Below, in pieces: positions 46,068 to 56,745 of a stretch of DNA of 64,000 nt. A program made the position numbers and the translations under genes. The notes under the pieces are model-generated. The model did not search any database. It was not told the origin of the DNA and worked only from the letters and a program-made list of their open reading frames with translations. This DNA is from Panorpa germanica (Eukaryota; Arthropoda; Insecta; Mecoptera; Panorpidae): contig OY783218.1 of assembly GCA_963678705.1 (NCBI GenBank), positions 7,760,152-7,824,151 of the forward strand, read 5' to 3'. Each line of letters starts with the position of its first letter. The first letter of the stretch is position 1.

Positions 46068-46295
46068 CTATAAACGTGGATTACGCCTTCCTAAAGCTCT
46101 GCGTCTTATTTCCCGCATTATTCGAGTTAGCTCTCGTTCGCGTTGTCGTTCCTCTTCGGTTCTTCTTTGTCCGGTTCTTCGCATCCGTCTTGCAAAAATA
46201 TAGTCTGAATTACGTATTCCGTAGGTGTAGACTGCCATGAGGATTAACACTTCGATCATGCCAATAATATACAATACCACTAACCAATATAACAT
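46068..46295 (-). CDS. G4: orphan membrane-anchored small protein, 75 aa
   Basis: Unrecognised; tandem duplicate of G3. The start at 46295 follows the acceptor CTGTTGCAG/ATG. Residues 1-~25 are hydrophobic (MLYWLVVLYIIGMIEVLILM), then AVYTYGIRNSDY, then an arginine-rich tail (ARRMRRTGQRRTEEERQRER) ending MREIRRRALGRRNPRL. The G3 tail is acidic in the same place, so charge reversed after duplication. First exon inferred at 46843-~47050. Confidence 0.72.
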   Translation of the reverse strand: MLYWLVVLYIIGMIEVLILMAVYTYGIRNSDYIFARRMRRTGQRRTEEERQRERELTRIMREIRRRALGRRNPRL

Positions 46296-46329
46296 CTGCA
46301 ACAGGATATAGTTATATACTCGTACGTGT

Positions 46330-46560
46330 AAGGAGAAGAAGAGAATGAAGAGGAAGATAAAGAAGATCTGGATAATAAGGAGGAAGAGGAAGATAATGAA
46401 GACTATGATGAGGAGGTGGAATCAGAGGATGAATAACAACGAAACCAAAAAGAGAAAACAAGAAGAGAACGAAGTTAGCAGAAGGAATCAAACGGAAATT
46501 TATGTTAATGTAATTTGCGGGGCAGAAAGAGGACCGTGTCCCTAAGAAGTCCATCAAATT
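46330..46560 (+). mobile_element. Non-LTR 3' fragment in the intron of G4
   Basis: Duplicate of the fragment at 43440-43680, with the same CCCTAAGAAGTCCATC end and TA run. Copied with the segmental duplication rather than inserted again. Confidence 0.6.
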
Positions 46561-46842
46561 ATATATATGTAAGGTTTATTTAACATAAACAAGTTTACCT
46601 ATTACAAAACATTTTTAGGTTAGATTAGGTCTTTGGACATACATTTACATTTTCTGATGTTGATTCCGATTGTAACATTGTTACAGAATTATGTTAAGCT
46701 TCGATAAATAATAAAGAAACGTTACGTAAAAAATATTACAAACCACGTGTTTTTTTTAAAAAGAAACTTATTTTTCATCTTTGAAGTATACTTTTGTGTT
46801 TAGCGGGATGTAATTTGGTTAATTGAGTGTATATTTTTGTAC

Positions 46843-47050
46843 CTTGTCTTAATTGTGGACGAACTGCGGTTACTAATTACTGGCTATAGATATAATTAAT
46901 TAATTATCTTATATAATTAAACAAACACAATGAAACTCTGACTTTAACAACACTGAAGGATAATAATTTGAAATGATTTTTGCAGTAGATATGTCTTCTG
47001 TGCTATCAAACAAGTCTTCTGCTTGTAAGAGGGCTGTGTTTTGAAATCAA
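46843..47050 (-). other. Inferred non-coding first exon and promoter region of G4
   Basis: Near-identical copy of the G3 first-exon region, with donor GACAAG/GTACAAAAAT at 46843. Confidence 0.55.
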
Positions 47051-47341
47051 CAAATATTTATTGTTTACAATTTATACAAATGAAACTTTAAAATATAGTT
47101 GATCATAATATTACAAGATAGTTTAAATTGCAAAAAATATTATTAAAAAGTTTTAAACAAAAATATATTGGTGTAATGAACTACTCAACAGGTCAAGTAC
47201 TGTCCTTTAATTTGATAATAAAGAATTCTTAAATAACTTCTCTCTAAGAAATTCTCTCAGTGCTGACAGTTTATGACAATTTATCCGCAATAATATCCTG
47301 GAATTGAGTAGTGAACTTATTAATTAAGGGACAATTTCTTA

Positions 47342-47971
47342 ATGGGTTTGTGGTTTTTACTGGTCGATTTTTCTATTGTTGATTGAAATTGATGTTAATA
47401 AATGTGTATAGGCGCGTCTATTTTATTAAATATCTAAATGTTGACGGAGATATAGCAATTAAAAGTTTGAATTGTAGTTTTAGCAATAGAAATGTTCGGC
47501 CATATTTGTATGACGTGAAATGCATTTTAACGTCAGTTATTTGTTGAGTAGGTCAGTGCTGTAGTAATGTTCCTCAGCTGTTAGTAGTCAAATAATCAAG
47601 TCAAGTAAAGAATAGTAAGTTTCTATTTTATTTAACCCTGCTAAGGTAGACATAATATTGAAATTTTATTGTTCGTTGAAATATCTGTAAATAATATTTG
47701 ATATTTTGATATATAAATACAAATAGCAGAGATTTATGAGCTGTAAGGTTGGTAACCTTACACAAGGATTGTGATGTCACATGCAGTTGGAATGTGTACA
47801 ACGTTGAATCCCTTTAATAATTAAAGAGACAATATGACTTTTTTAATTGGTAATATCTCTTAACATATACGGAGTTATTAAAAAATAATTGAACATTTGA
47901 GGTTCTAGTAACCCACTTTATCAATATATCATACAGTTTTATAGAAATTAAGATATAGGACACAAGCCCAT
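47342..47971 (+). mobile_element. MITE family 1, copy 8
   Basis: ATGGGTTTGTGG at the left (altered terminus) and GGACACAAGCCCAT at the right, 630 bp, interior typical. It lies between the G4 first exon and the 3' end of G5. Confidence 0.88.
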
Positions 47972-48506
47972 TCTTTTTTAAACGACGTCATTATATGAAA
48001 ACTTTGACATTTGATTGTGCATCTCTTTTACACTTCTCTTGTTTAACGGCGATAGCTAATGGTAGTGAGGCAGAGGGTAATAATTGAAATGATGGTAATT
48101 AGATGGTCAAAAGTGGGTATTTCAATCGTTAATAACTTTTTACAATATTGCGGATCCAATTGTCCTTCAATGATGTATCTTCTTTCACAAATTATCTACT
48201 ATATTTTCATATGTAATAAAAACACTTTTTTGTAATTTATAAATAAAATATATTAAACGAATTACTAATTATAATTTTAATTTATAAAACATGATGACTC
48301 TTTCAACAGCTTAATAATGTTTTATACTTAAGTTAAGATTATTAAGATAATAAAAGTAATAATTATTACCGCGGAATTATTATTTTTTCTTAATCTGTAC
48401 GTGTTGTCCTTTTGTCGCTTTTATTGCATCATAAATTTGTCATTTTTTTGGTCTGGCATGTGTTCGTTCCAAATTTTCCGTCAACCGTCTCTGATTCTGC
48501 AGGTAC

Positions 48507-48761
48507 CTATGCTGGCCCAGGTTCGTCCGGTAATGCATTTGTTCCTGATTCTACTTCTTCTTTTTCTAATTTTGCTAGTTTCTCTTTTAATTCAGCTATT
48601 TCGCTCTCTTTTACCGATATTTTTGCTTGATACTCTAATATCTTCATTCGCCTGACAAGTAACGATTCATGCGGTTCTCTTTCCTGGGTTTGAATTCGTT
48701 CTGATTGGTTTCCCACATTATATTTGCGTTTAGGTTTAGGTTTTGGATTTATAGGAAACAT
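48507..48761 (-). CDS. G5: possible family member without membrane segment, 84 aa
   Basis: Unrecognised and less certain. The frame starts at 48761 (MFPINPKPKPKRKYNVG), 28 bases after a plausible acceptor (CAATTATTTCAG/G at 48790). Instead of a hydrophobic segment the protein begins basic and proline-rich, then forms a charged, coiled-coil-like helix (KESEIAELKEKLAKLEKEE). A first-exon-like block lies upstream at 49736-~49900, which ties it to the block. A family 1 MITE (48909-49418) sits in the intron. It may have lost the segment encoding the anchor, or be a decaying copy. Confidence 0.45.
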   Translation of the reverse strand: MFPINPKPKPKRKYNVGNQSERIQTQEREPHESLLVRRMKILEYQAKISVKESEIAELKEKLAKLEKEEVESGTNALPDEPGPA

Positions 48762-48908
48762 TCTCAAACGTAAAGTAGTAATATTTTTCCTGAAATAATT
48801 GATCAAACCATATGTCTTCAAATGTATTTTACCACTTTCAATGGACACAGAGAAATGAGAAATTTAAATCCAATGTTATTCCTTGTAATTTTACTTGTTT
48901 TTACAGCA

Positions 48909-49418
48909 ATGGGCTTGTGTCCTATGTCTTAATTTCTTTAAAAGTGTACTATATATTAATAAAGTTGGTTACTAGAACCTCAAATGTTCAATTATTAGAC
49001 ATCACAACCGCTGCCAAACTTACAGATCATAAATCTCTGCTATATGTATTTATATATCAAAATATCAAATATTATTTACTGTTATTTCAAGGAACAATAA
49101 AATTTCAATATTATGTCTGCCTTAGCAGGATTAAATAAAATAAAAACTTATTATTCTTTGATTTGACTTGATTATTTGACTACCAACAGCTACAAAACAT
49201 TACCACAGCACTGACCTACTCAACAAATATCTGACATTAAAATGCTTTACACGTCATACAAATATGGCCGACCATTTCTAGCGCTAAAACTACAATTCAA
49301 ACTTTTAATTGCTAAATCTCCGTCAATATTTAGATATTTAATAAAATAGACACGGCAATACACATTTATTAACATCAATTGAAAAATCGACTACTAAAAA
49401 ATGAGGACACAAGCCCAT
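48909..49418 (-). mobile_element. MITE family 1, copy 9 (5' intron of G5)
   Basis: ATGGGCTTGTGTCC to GGACACAAGCCCAT, 510 bp; internally deleted relative to the ~630-bp copies (the section around the TTGTCTCTTTAATTA block is missing). Confidence 0.9.
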
Positions 49419-49735
49419 TGATGTGAAGATGAATACATTTTTATTTCTTAAACTTTAACTTGAATTTTTAGTAACATAATGTTTATGTAAGGTTTATCTA
49501 ACATTTCCAGTTATGTAAACAGTTTTACATAACAGTTTTTTTGAAGAGTTACTTTTTTTTTAATCCACTAAGTTTTAATAACGATTAAAGAAAAAAAGGT
49601 TTATAGAATGGTTTTAAAAATAGCTATAAAATATAAATGAAGACCACTGTAGATTAAATATTAGTTAATACTGGCACATTTATGTTTTGGCTTTAGCAGG
49701 ATTACAATTTGGTAAATTTAGTTTATGCATTGTAC

Positions 49736-49900
49736 CTTTTGTTGGTTGTGACGAATTGTGGTTGCTAATTACTGGCGAAAATATAGGTAATTATATATCT
49801 TACTATAATCAAACACTGTGAAACCGCATTTGCCTTAACAATACTGGAAGAGAATAATTTTGTATTCAAATGATTCAAACCGGTCTTCTAATTGTTAAAG
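49736..49900 (-). other. First-exon-like region upstream of G5
   Basis: Minus strand AAAAG/GTACAATG donor at 49736 and, upstream, CAATTCGTCACAACC, plus AAACACTGTGAAACC on the plus strand near 49810, related to the G2 and G6 first exons. More diverged than the G3/G4 pair. Confidence 0.4.
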
Positions 49901-50306
49901 AAATACCGTTTTGTATATTTTTGAATCGGGTGCTGTAACTTCTAACATAGAAATATTTGTTGATTATAATTTGAACAAATTTAACTTTAAAAATTATTTA
50001 TTGATGAAAAAATTGGTTATTATATTGTTGCATTGGATGTTTAAAACGTTGGCGCCCGGTAATCAAAGTTACCTGTTACATAAATTAGAGTACTGTAATA
50101 TTAGATAAAATAACAAATATTATCTATTGACATAAATTTACATTTTCTAATAAAAGCTAATAGGTGCCTGCGGCAGTCCTCAATATAGGTGTTTTGTTTT
50201 AACTCGATTTACAATGATTACTTTTGATTCTGATTATAGTTGAAATCATTTTGCGCGACTCATCTTTTCTTACTTAAATTTGGATAAAACATATAACAAT
50301 CCCTTC

Positions 50307-51140
50307 AAGCATCCATATATACAGCTGAGTTATGTGCTATAGATCTAGCTGTGGATCAAATCATTACTGATGACAGAGACAGCACTTTAATATTATCCGA
50401 CTCGTTATCAGTCATACAGTCGTTAAGCAGTAAGGGAATCAATACAAAATTAGACAACAAAATTTATTATGTCAAAGAAAAAATAAATAGGGAAATAGAT
50501 AAGGGCCGAAATATTAATCTAATTTGGATACCGTCACATAAGGAATTAAGGGAAATGAAAAAGCTGATCAAATGGCCAAGGTAGCTACTTCCTCTGATAA
50601 ATATATTTCATTTTTTATAAAATCACACATGAAAGCAGAATTAGAAAAAAATGAAATGAAAAATTGGCAAGACAAGTGGGATAATTCTGATAAAGGTAGA
50701 GAATTTTATAAAATACAACCAGTACTGAGACGTAAGCCATGGTTTGCCAAACTAAAATGGCCAAGAAGATTAATAACAATGGCCTCAAGACTAAGAATGA
50801 ATCATCCTGGAGCTCCGAAACATCTAGCAAGAAACAAAATCATTCCAAACTCTAAATGCGAATGTGGTGAAGAAGAGGCAGACCCTGACCACATTCTGTG
50901 GCAATGTAAAAATACATCAATGGCAAGAAATGGACTCCAAAGGGCGGTGCTACAGACTTCGCAGACGCTTCCTGTTAACACCGCTTTTTTGATTGAGAAA
51001 CCGAGATTTATAACTGCAGTAGCCATGAATAGATCATTCTTGTTGTCTGGGTATAAAGTATAAGAAGAGGCAGAATAGTATTAGGGGCGATAAAAGGCTA
51101 CGTGCCTACGAAGCCCGAGAAACTATATTTAAAAAATAAA
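50307..51140 (+). mobile_element. 5'-truncated non-LTR retrotransposon with 15-bp target duplication
   Basis: Flanked by the perfect repeat TATAACAATCCCTTC (50292-50306 and 51141-51155). It encodes a ribonuclease H domain (AELCAIDLAVDQ, LILSDSLSV, WIPSHK) and a C-terminal cysteine/histidine stretch ([17 protein letters not shown]). A one-base deletion near 50545 breaks the frame inside the ribonuclease H motif. The 3' end is GCGATAAAAGGCTACGTGCC plus an A-rich tail. Confidence 0.92.
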
Positions 51141-51559
51141 TATAACAATCCCTTCCCTTCAGTTTTCCTTGTAAGAATATTGTAAAAGCCGAAGAATAAG
51201 AAACAAAAATAGACTTTCTAATTATAAATTATTTTAATTGTTTACAATACGGTACAACATAACACTTGGTAAAAACTGTTGAATCTTTTCACAGGTTCAC
51301 AATATTTTACTTCTTTTTTTTCATAAATTTAAATACAACGAAAGTTTGCCAGAAATTTTACAAAATAATTTTTTATCTAACGGATAAATCGGAAAATAAA
51401 AAAGACTCAAAAACTATGCATTATTATTTATAACCTACAAATTTAGTAATTATTATTAAAACGTTAAAAGTAACTAAATAAGTACTAATTGATTAATTTT
51501 TAGTGTTTTATAATTGGCAGCAATGAAGGCATGTTATAGCTTTTATTTTCGACTGGGTG

Positions 51560-51808
51560 CTACTCGTTTTTCTTTCTTTCTGGGCTTGATGATGACGAGT
51601 CTCGATTCTTTTGACGTTCGAGTTCTTCTTTTGCTCTAACATATAGGTTCATTCTGCGGTGGAAGTTGTCGGTGGATTCTCCTCGCCACCGTTTCGGTTC
51701 TGGTCCTACTCCAGGAGCTGGTTCTGGACTATAAAATGTACTTCCAACGATGAAGATTACCACAATGATAGCGGCTAACCAGAGCAATAAGAAAAATAAG
51801 TACAGCAT
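51560..51808 (-). CDS. G6: orphan membrane-anchored small protein, 82 aa
   Basis: Unrecognised. The start at 51808 follows the acceptor TGTTATTACAG/ATG. Residues 1-~26 are hydrophobic (MLYLFFLLLWLAAIIVVIFI), then a proline-rich stretch (YSPEPAPGVGPEPKRW), then a charged, helix-prone tail (RRMNLYVRAKEELERQKNRD) ending in a serine run and basic residues (SSSSSPERKKNE). First exon inferred at 52525-~52730; a MITE family 1 remnant (51855-51970) is in the intron. The 3' flank near 51215-51305 shares the family words. Confidence 0.7.
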   Translation of the reverse strand: MLYLFFLLLWLAAIIVVIFIVGSTFYSPEPAPGVGPEPKRWRGESTDNFHRRMNLYVRAKEELERQKNRDSSSSSPERKKNE

Positions 51809-51854
51809 CTGTAATAACATAAGATTATGGTTCATAAAAATATCGTTTTTAAAT

Positions 51855-51970
51855 AAACTTGGCTAACAGAACCTCAAATGTACAATTATTTTTGAATAAC
51901 TCCTTATATTTTAGGAGATAGTAACAAATAAAAAAGTCATTTTGTCTCTTTAACTATTTTAAGGGATCCA
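51855..51970 (-). mobile_element. MITE family 1 fragment (5' intron of G6)
   Basis: Matches the interior word order CTAACAGAACCTCAAATG, ATAACTCCTTATAT, AAAAAAGTCATTTTGTCTC of complete copies. Both termini are lost. Confidence 0.75.
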
Positions 51971-52524
51971 ACAACAATTTGTTTCAGATTCAGATAAACT
52001 ATCCGTTTATTGGATATGACTATTCTGCTAAATTTGAAATCGAATCACAGTCTAATTTGGGAGCTGATCTAATCGTCTTAAAAGTGTAATATACATAACG
52101 GTCGTCCAGTTAATTAATAAGATATCTCTGACAAAATTATCTGCATTTGGTTTTCATTTATGACATAGACTCAGATGGATAATGGATAATATGCTTTTAG
52201 GCATAACTGTATATTTAAGTTAATTTTCTGTTTTTCGAGGATGTATCATCACGAGAGCAAATGCAGACAAAATCCTTGAAACTCTCGCGGTTTTTAAGAA
52301 AATGTTGTTAGACAATGGAGCACATAATATCAACAAATTATCTTTAATTTGATTAAAATAAACAATAAATAAATTAACTGTGGAATATTAACCTAAAGCA
52401 AACTAACCTTGAAAACTTATCAATGTAAATTTATTGATACTGTTAATAAAACATTTAAATTGATTGTTTTGACTTTTGTACTTTTTAATAACATTTGTTT
52501 CTTGATTAATAAATTATGTTTTTA

Positions 52525-52730
52525 CCTTGTATAGATTGTAGACAAACTTATTGGTTTTGTTTAATTAATTGCTAAAAGCAAGGTTCTTTTATCAATGCTA
52601 ATTATCAAACACTGCGAATCTGTGGTCTTCACAGTACTGAAGAAGAATAGTTCTGTATTGAAATGAATCTTTGAAGAGGAATGTCTTTTGTACAGTGCCG
52701 CATCTAGCCAACGTTTTTAAATTTTCATAA
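52525..52730 (-). other. Inferred non-coding first exon and promoter region of G6
   Basis: Donor ACAAG/GTAAAAAC (minus strand) at 52525. The block near 52605-52690 (CAAACACTGCGAATCTGTGG, AGTACTGAAGAAGAATAG, GAATGTC) recurs upstream of G2, G3/G4 and G5. Confidence 0.5.
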
Positions 52731-53454
52731 ACACGAGCCATCAGCGCTCTGGCTTTAAACAATTTTTTTGTTGTTGTTTACAATTATATTCTTTTAACGT
52801 TAAAAATCATCAGAAGACAATAAATTTTTAAAATATTATATAGGGTGTTTAAAAAGTAGTTAAAATAGTGCGTTAAAAATTACAGCGAAGCAAAAGTAGC
52901 AGCAATATTTCAGGAAACCACATAATGCCCGTGTACAGTGGCGGACTTAGCCATTGCGAGGCCCCGGTGGCAGATATTTGCGAGGCCCGGACAGCAGAAC
53001 TTTGCGAGACTCTTATTCTTTGTGTAATTTAAGTAAATTAAAAGTAAGTAATTTTGATGTTGATTGACGAGAAAAGCACGAGATTTATAAAAGTTAACAA
53101 ACACAAAGAAAACAAATATAAATAATGATAAACTGAGGTACATGAGTGTCTTAAAAGATATACGCAGTGATTCAAGTGGGTTTTCTAAAGCGCTAGGCGA
53201 GATTCAATTTATATATTCCAATATTATAATGTTTCAAGTGTTTATATGTGTTTATATGTTTTCTCGATTTGTATCGTGGCCTATAACTCTTATTAATTTG
53301 AACAAAAACGGTTAAATTTAATTGCTAATTGGTTAATAAGAATGTAATATTTTATTAGTCTGTAAATATTGTCAGAAAATAATAGCAAAATACATGATTT
53401 TCTTGTAATGTAAATTTAGCTAGTAAGTAATGTTGCCGCTTTGTCAGGCGCAAT
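52731..53454. other. Intergenic, no gene seen
   Basis: AT-rich. A small block at about 52935-53015 with GCGAGGCCC repeats stands out in composition but shows no frame or known element ends. Confidence 0.4.
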
Positions 53455-54610
53455 GATGCCTAAGTTTTATTAAATTCATGGACATTTTTCTTCTAATTTT
53501 TTTTTTATTCTTGGAAATATTTTGATGCAGTTATGTTCGCTAGGCTTTAAATTAAAGAACTACTTCATTACATTTTAAATATCTTCGGGATTCTGGCTTT
53601 TATGCGACCTTTTTTAAATTCATGGACATTAATTTTCTTAAATTTTTTTTTGGATTTTTTAAAAATTTTTAATGCAGTTATGTTTGTTAGGCTTTAAAGT
53701 AAAGAACTGCTTCATTACATTTTCAATATCTCCGCGATTCTGACTTTTATGCGACCTTTTTTAAATTTATGGACTTGTTTTTCTTAATTTTTTTTTTGTA
53801 TTTCTTAAATTTTTTTGATGCAGTTATGTTCGCTAAGCTTTAAATTAAAAAAGTGTTTCATTACATTTTAAATATCTTCGCGATTCTGACTTTTATGCGA
53901 CCTTTTTTAAATTCATGGACATTAATTTTCTTAAATTTTTTTTTGGATTTTTTCAAATTTTTTAATGCAGTTATGTTTGTTAGGCTTTAAATTAAAGAAC
54001 TGCTTCATTACATTTTAAATATCTTCGCGATTCTGACTTTTATGCGACCTTTTTTAAATTTATGGACTTTTTTTTCTTAAATTTTTTTTTGGATTTCTTG
54101 AAATATTTTGATGCAGTTATGTTCGCTAAGCTTTAAATTAAAAAACTGCTTCATTACATTTTAAATATCTCTGCGATTCTGACTTTTTTGCGACCTTTTT
54201 TAAATTCATGGACATTAATTTTCTTAAATTTTTATTTGGATTTTTTCAAATTTTTTAATGCAGTTATGTTTGTTAGGCTTTAAATTAAAGAACTGCTTCA
54301 TTACATTTTAAATATCTTCGCGATTCTGACTTTTATGCGACCTTTTTTAAATTCATGGACTTTCTTTTTCTAAATTTTTTTTTTGATTTATTGAAATTTT
54401 TTGATGCAGTTATGTTCGCTAAGCTGTAAATTAAAAAACTGCTTCATTACATTTTAAATATCTTCGCGATTCTGACTTTTATGCGAACTTTTTTAAATTC
54501 ATGGACTTTTTTTTTCTTAAAATTTTTTTAGGATTTCTTGAAATTTTTTGATGCAGTTATGTTCGTAATATTTTAAATTAAAGAACTGCTTCATTACATT
54601 TTAAATATCT
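53455..54610. repeat. ~147-bp tandem repeat, left arm of a large inverted repeat
   Basis: About eight units, each with AAATTCATGGAC, TTTTTTTCTTAAATTTT, GATGCAGTTATGTTCG, AACTGCTTCATTACATTTT and ATTCTGACTTTTATGCGACC. Spacing is 140-150 bp. Non-coding. Confidence 0.92.
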
Positions 54611-55117
54611 ATGCAGAAACTCAAAAAATTGCATTGCTCTTAAAATCATAAAAGTGAACCTTTTCATCATTTTTAACAAGATTATAGTCTTCTTTCATTG
54701 CATATATACTCCGATAAAGAGATTTAATATAATGATATATCATAAACTAAAATACTTAAAATATTTAAAAATGAATTATAAATATGAAATCAGCATTCAA
54801 AATTAAGTTAAAATCTGTTATAAAATGACATACATTTGTCTTAAATTTTTATGAAAAGTAAGAAGGTTATACTCTTCTTACTTTTCATAAATATTGAGAA
54901 AAAAATCTCTTATTTTTATTACGTTTTTTTTCTTAATTTTGAATGCTGATTTCATATTTATAATTCATTTTTAAATAAGTATTTTAGTTTATGATATATC
55001 AATATATTAAATCTCTTTATCAGTATGCAATGAAAGAAGACTATAATCTTGTTAAAAATGATGAAAAGGTTCACTTTTATGATTTTAAGAGCAATGCAAT
55101 TTTTTGAGTTTCTGCGT
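54611..55117. repeat. Central palindrome of the large inverted repeat
   Basis: The two halves are near-perfect inverses around ~54873, where AAAAGTAAGAAGG meets CTTCTTACTTTT. Each arm is about 250 bp and includes CCTTTTCATCATTTTTAACA and AGATTATAGTC, words shared with the minisatellite in gene F. Confidence 0.9.
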
Positions 55118-55670
55118 ACATATTTAAAATCTAATGAAGCAGTTCTTTAGTTTAAAGCCTAACGAACATAACTGCATCAAAAGAATTCAAGAAATCCAAA
55201 AAAAAATTTAGAAAAAAAATGTCCATGAACTTAAAAAAGGTGTCGTAAAAATTAGAATCACGCAGATACTTAAAATGTAATGAAGTAGTTATTTACTTTA
55301 AAGACTAGTGAACATAACTGCATCAAAAAAATTAAAGAAATCCAAAAAAAAAATTAAGAAAAAAAAGTCCATGAATTTAAAAAAGGTCGCATAAAAGTCA
55401 GAATCGCGGAGATATTTAAAATGTAATGAAGCAGTTATTTACTTTAAAACCTAGCGAACATAATTACATCAAAAAATTTCAAGAAATCAAAAAAAAAATT
55501 TAATAAAAAAAGTCCATGAATTTAGAAAAGATCGCATAAAATCCAGACACGCGTGGTTATTTAATATGTAATGAAGCAGTTCTATATTTTAGAGCATAAG
55601 GAACACAACTGCATGAAAACTTTTCACGAAAATGGATTAAATTTTTTTTTTTAATGTCCATGAAAATAAC
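55118..55670. repeat. ~147-bp tandem repeat, right arm (inverted)
   Basis: About four inverted units of the left-arm repeat (GAACATAACTGCATCAAAA, AAAAAAAGTCCATGAA, AGGTCGCATAAAAGTCAG). The last units are more diverged. Confidence 0.9.
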
Positions 55671-56199
55671 TGCACGGCCGAACAGTTAGTAGTACTAAAT
55701 TTAGTGCTGATTAAATTGTATGAGTAAATTGAAGAGCTCAATTTATAAACTCATTTGCTCTGTTTGTATATAAATAAAAATAAACTAAAGCTAGACATTT
55801 CTAATGAGATCAATTAAATCCAAAACTAATGTCAACTTATATCTTGTGAAACGAAAAACGTATTCCAAAATTAATCCTCTTATTATTAAACCGTAATAAG
55901 TATAGAGCTACACAGTGGCGTCCAGACCAAACATGTGGTGGGTGCGTTCAAGTTTCAAATTCCATTTTGTCTAATGCGGAAATGTCACTGATTTTATTTT
56001 ACCCAATGTGAATTAGACTGCATTGGTTGATTGGGTTGTGATCTGATTTTTTAGAAGTACCTTGTTAATTATTTATTGAAATATTAGTTAATTAATGTAT
56101 ATTGGCGTTTTTATCTTATTAAATATCCAAAAATTGACAAAGATATATCTATTTAAAATTAGAATTTGGTTTAACCCATTAATATTTCTTGACTTTAAG
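55671..56199. other. Intergenic, no gene seen; possible old MITE remnant
   Basis: At about 56080-56170 the sequence (ATTAATGTATATTGGCGTTT, ATTAAATATCCAAAAATTGAC) resembles the left third of MITE family 1, heavily diverged. Nothing else is recognised. Confidence 0.4.
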
Positions 56200-56745
56200 G
56201 CTTGCTAATATTTAATACATATATAACATTATAGAAAAGGACAGCAAGGCTTAGATTGGGAAATGAGGAAAAAGGAAACAGATACTGGGAAAGTAGTGAG
56301 GAAAGAAAGTGTAGAGTGTGCGGAGCGGAGGACGAAACACTGGAGCTATTAAAGAAGGCAGTGAAGGAAAGAGGTGGATGGCGGAAATAGTAAAAAGGAA
56401 AGGAAAAACAGGACAATAAATAAGCTGGTGGCTGGGTTGCACAAGGAACAGGAAGAGAGAGGAAGTACTAAAAGAGGCAGTGAAGGGAAGCAGGAGAAAG
56501 AAAGAAGTAGCGAGGAAACAGTTAAACTTCAGTCCAGAAAAATAGACTAGGGAATAGACCAGTCCAGAAGGAAGACCAGGGAAAATGAAGGAAGAGGGTC
56601 AAGAGAAGAAGAAGCAGAAAGTACTTTTGGAAATAAAAAGGTCTAGAATAGTTTAAATTTAATTGTAAGTTGAAGTATAGGAAATGTATTAAGAATGTAG
56701 ATTGTAAAGCCGAAAGGCGAACAATAAACAATTAATAATATAACA
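56200..56745 (+). mobile_element. Non-LTR retrotransposon 3' portion
   Basis: Encodes RLGNEEKGNRYWESSEER followed by KCRVCGAEDETLEL, a C-terminal zinc-finger-like region typical of insect non-LTR polyproteins. It continues purine-rich and ends with GATTGTAAAGCCGAAAGGCG plus an A-rich tail. The frame breaks soon after the cysteines. The reverse complement of 9015-9480 is the same family. Confidence 0.75.

Larger units (their letters stand above)
44193..47080. repeat. Tandem segmental duplication, copy 2 (carries G4)
   Basis: The partner of 42123-44192. It is longer because of an 853-bp element at 44332-45184 that copy 1 lacks. Flanks, intron and 3' region of G4 match those of G3 closely. Confidence 0.9.

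Noticed and set aside
52935-53015. GC-richer block with GCGAGGCCC repeats
   Set aside because: No frame, no ends and no match in the window; cannot be assigned.
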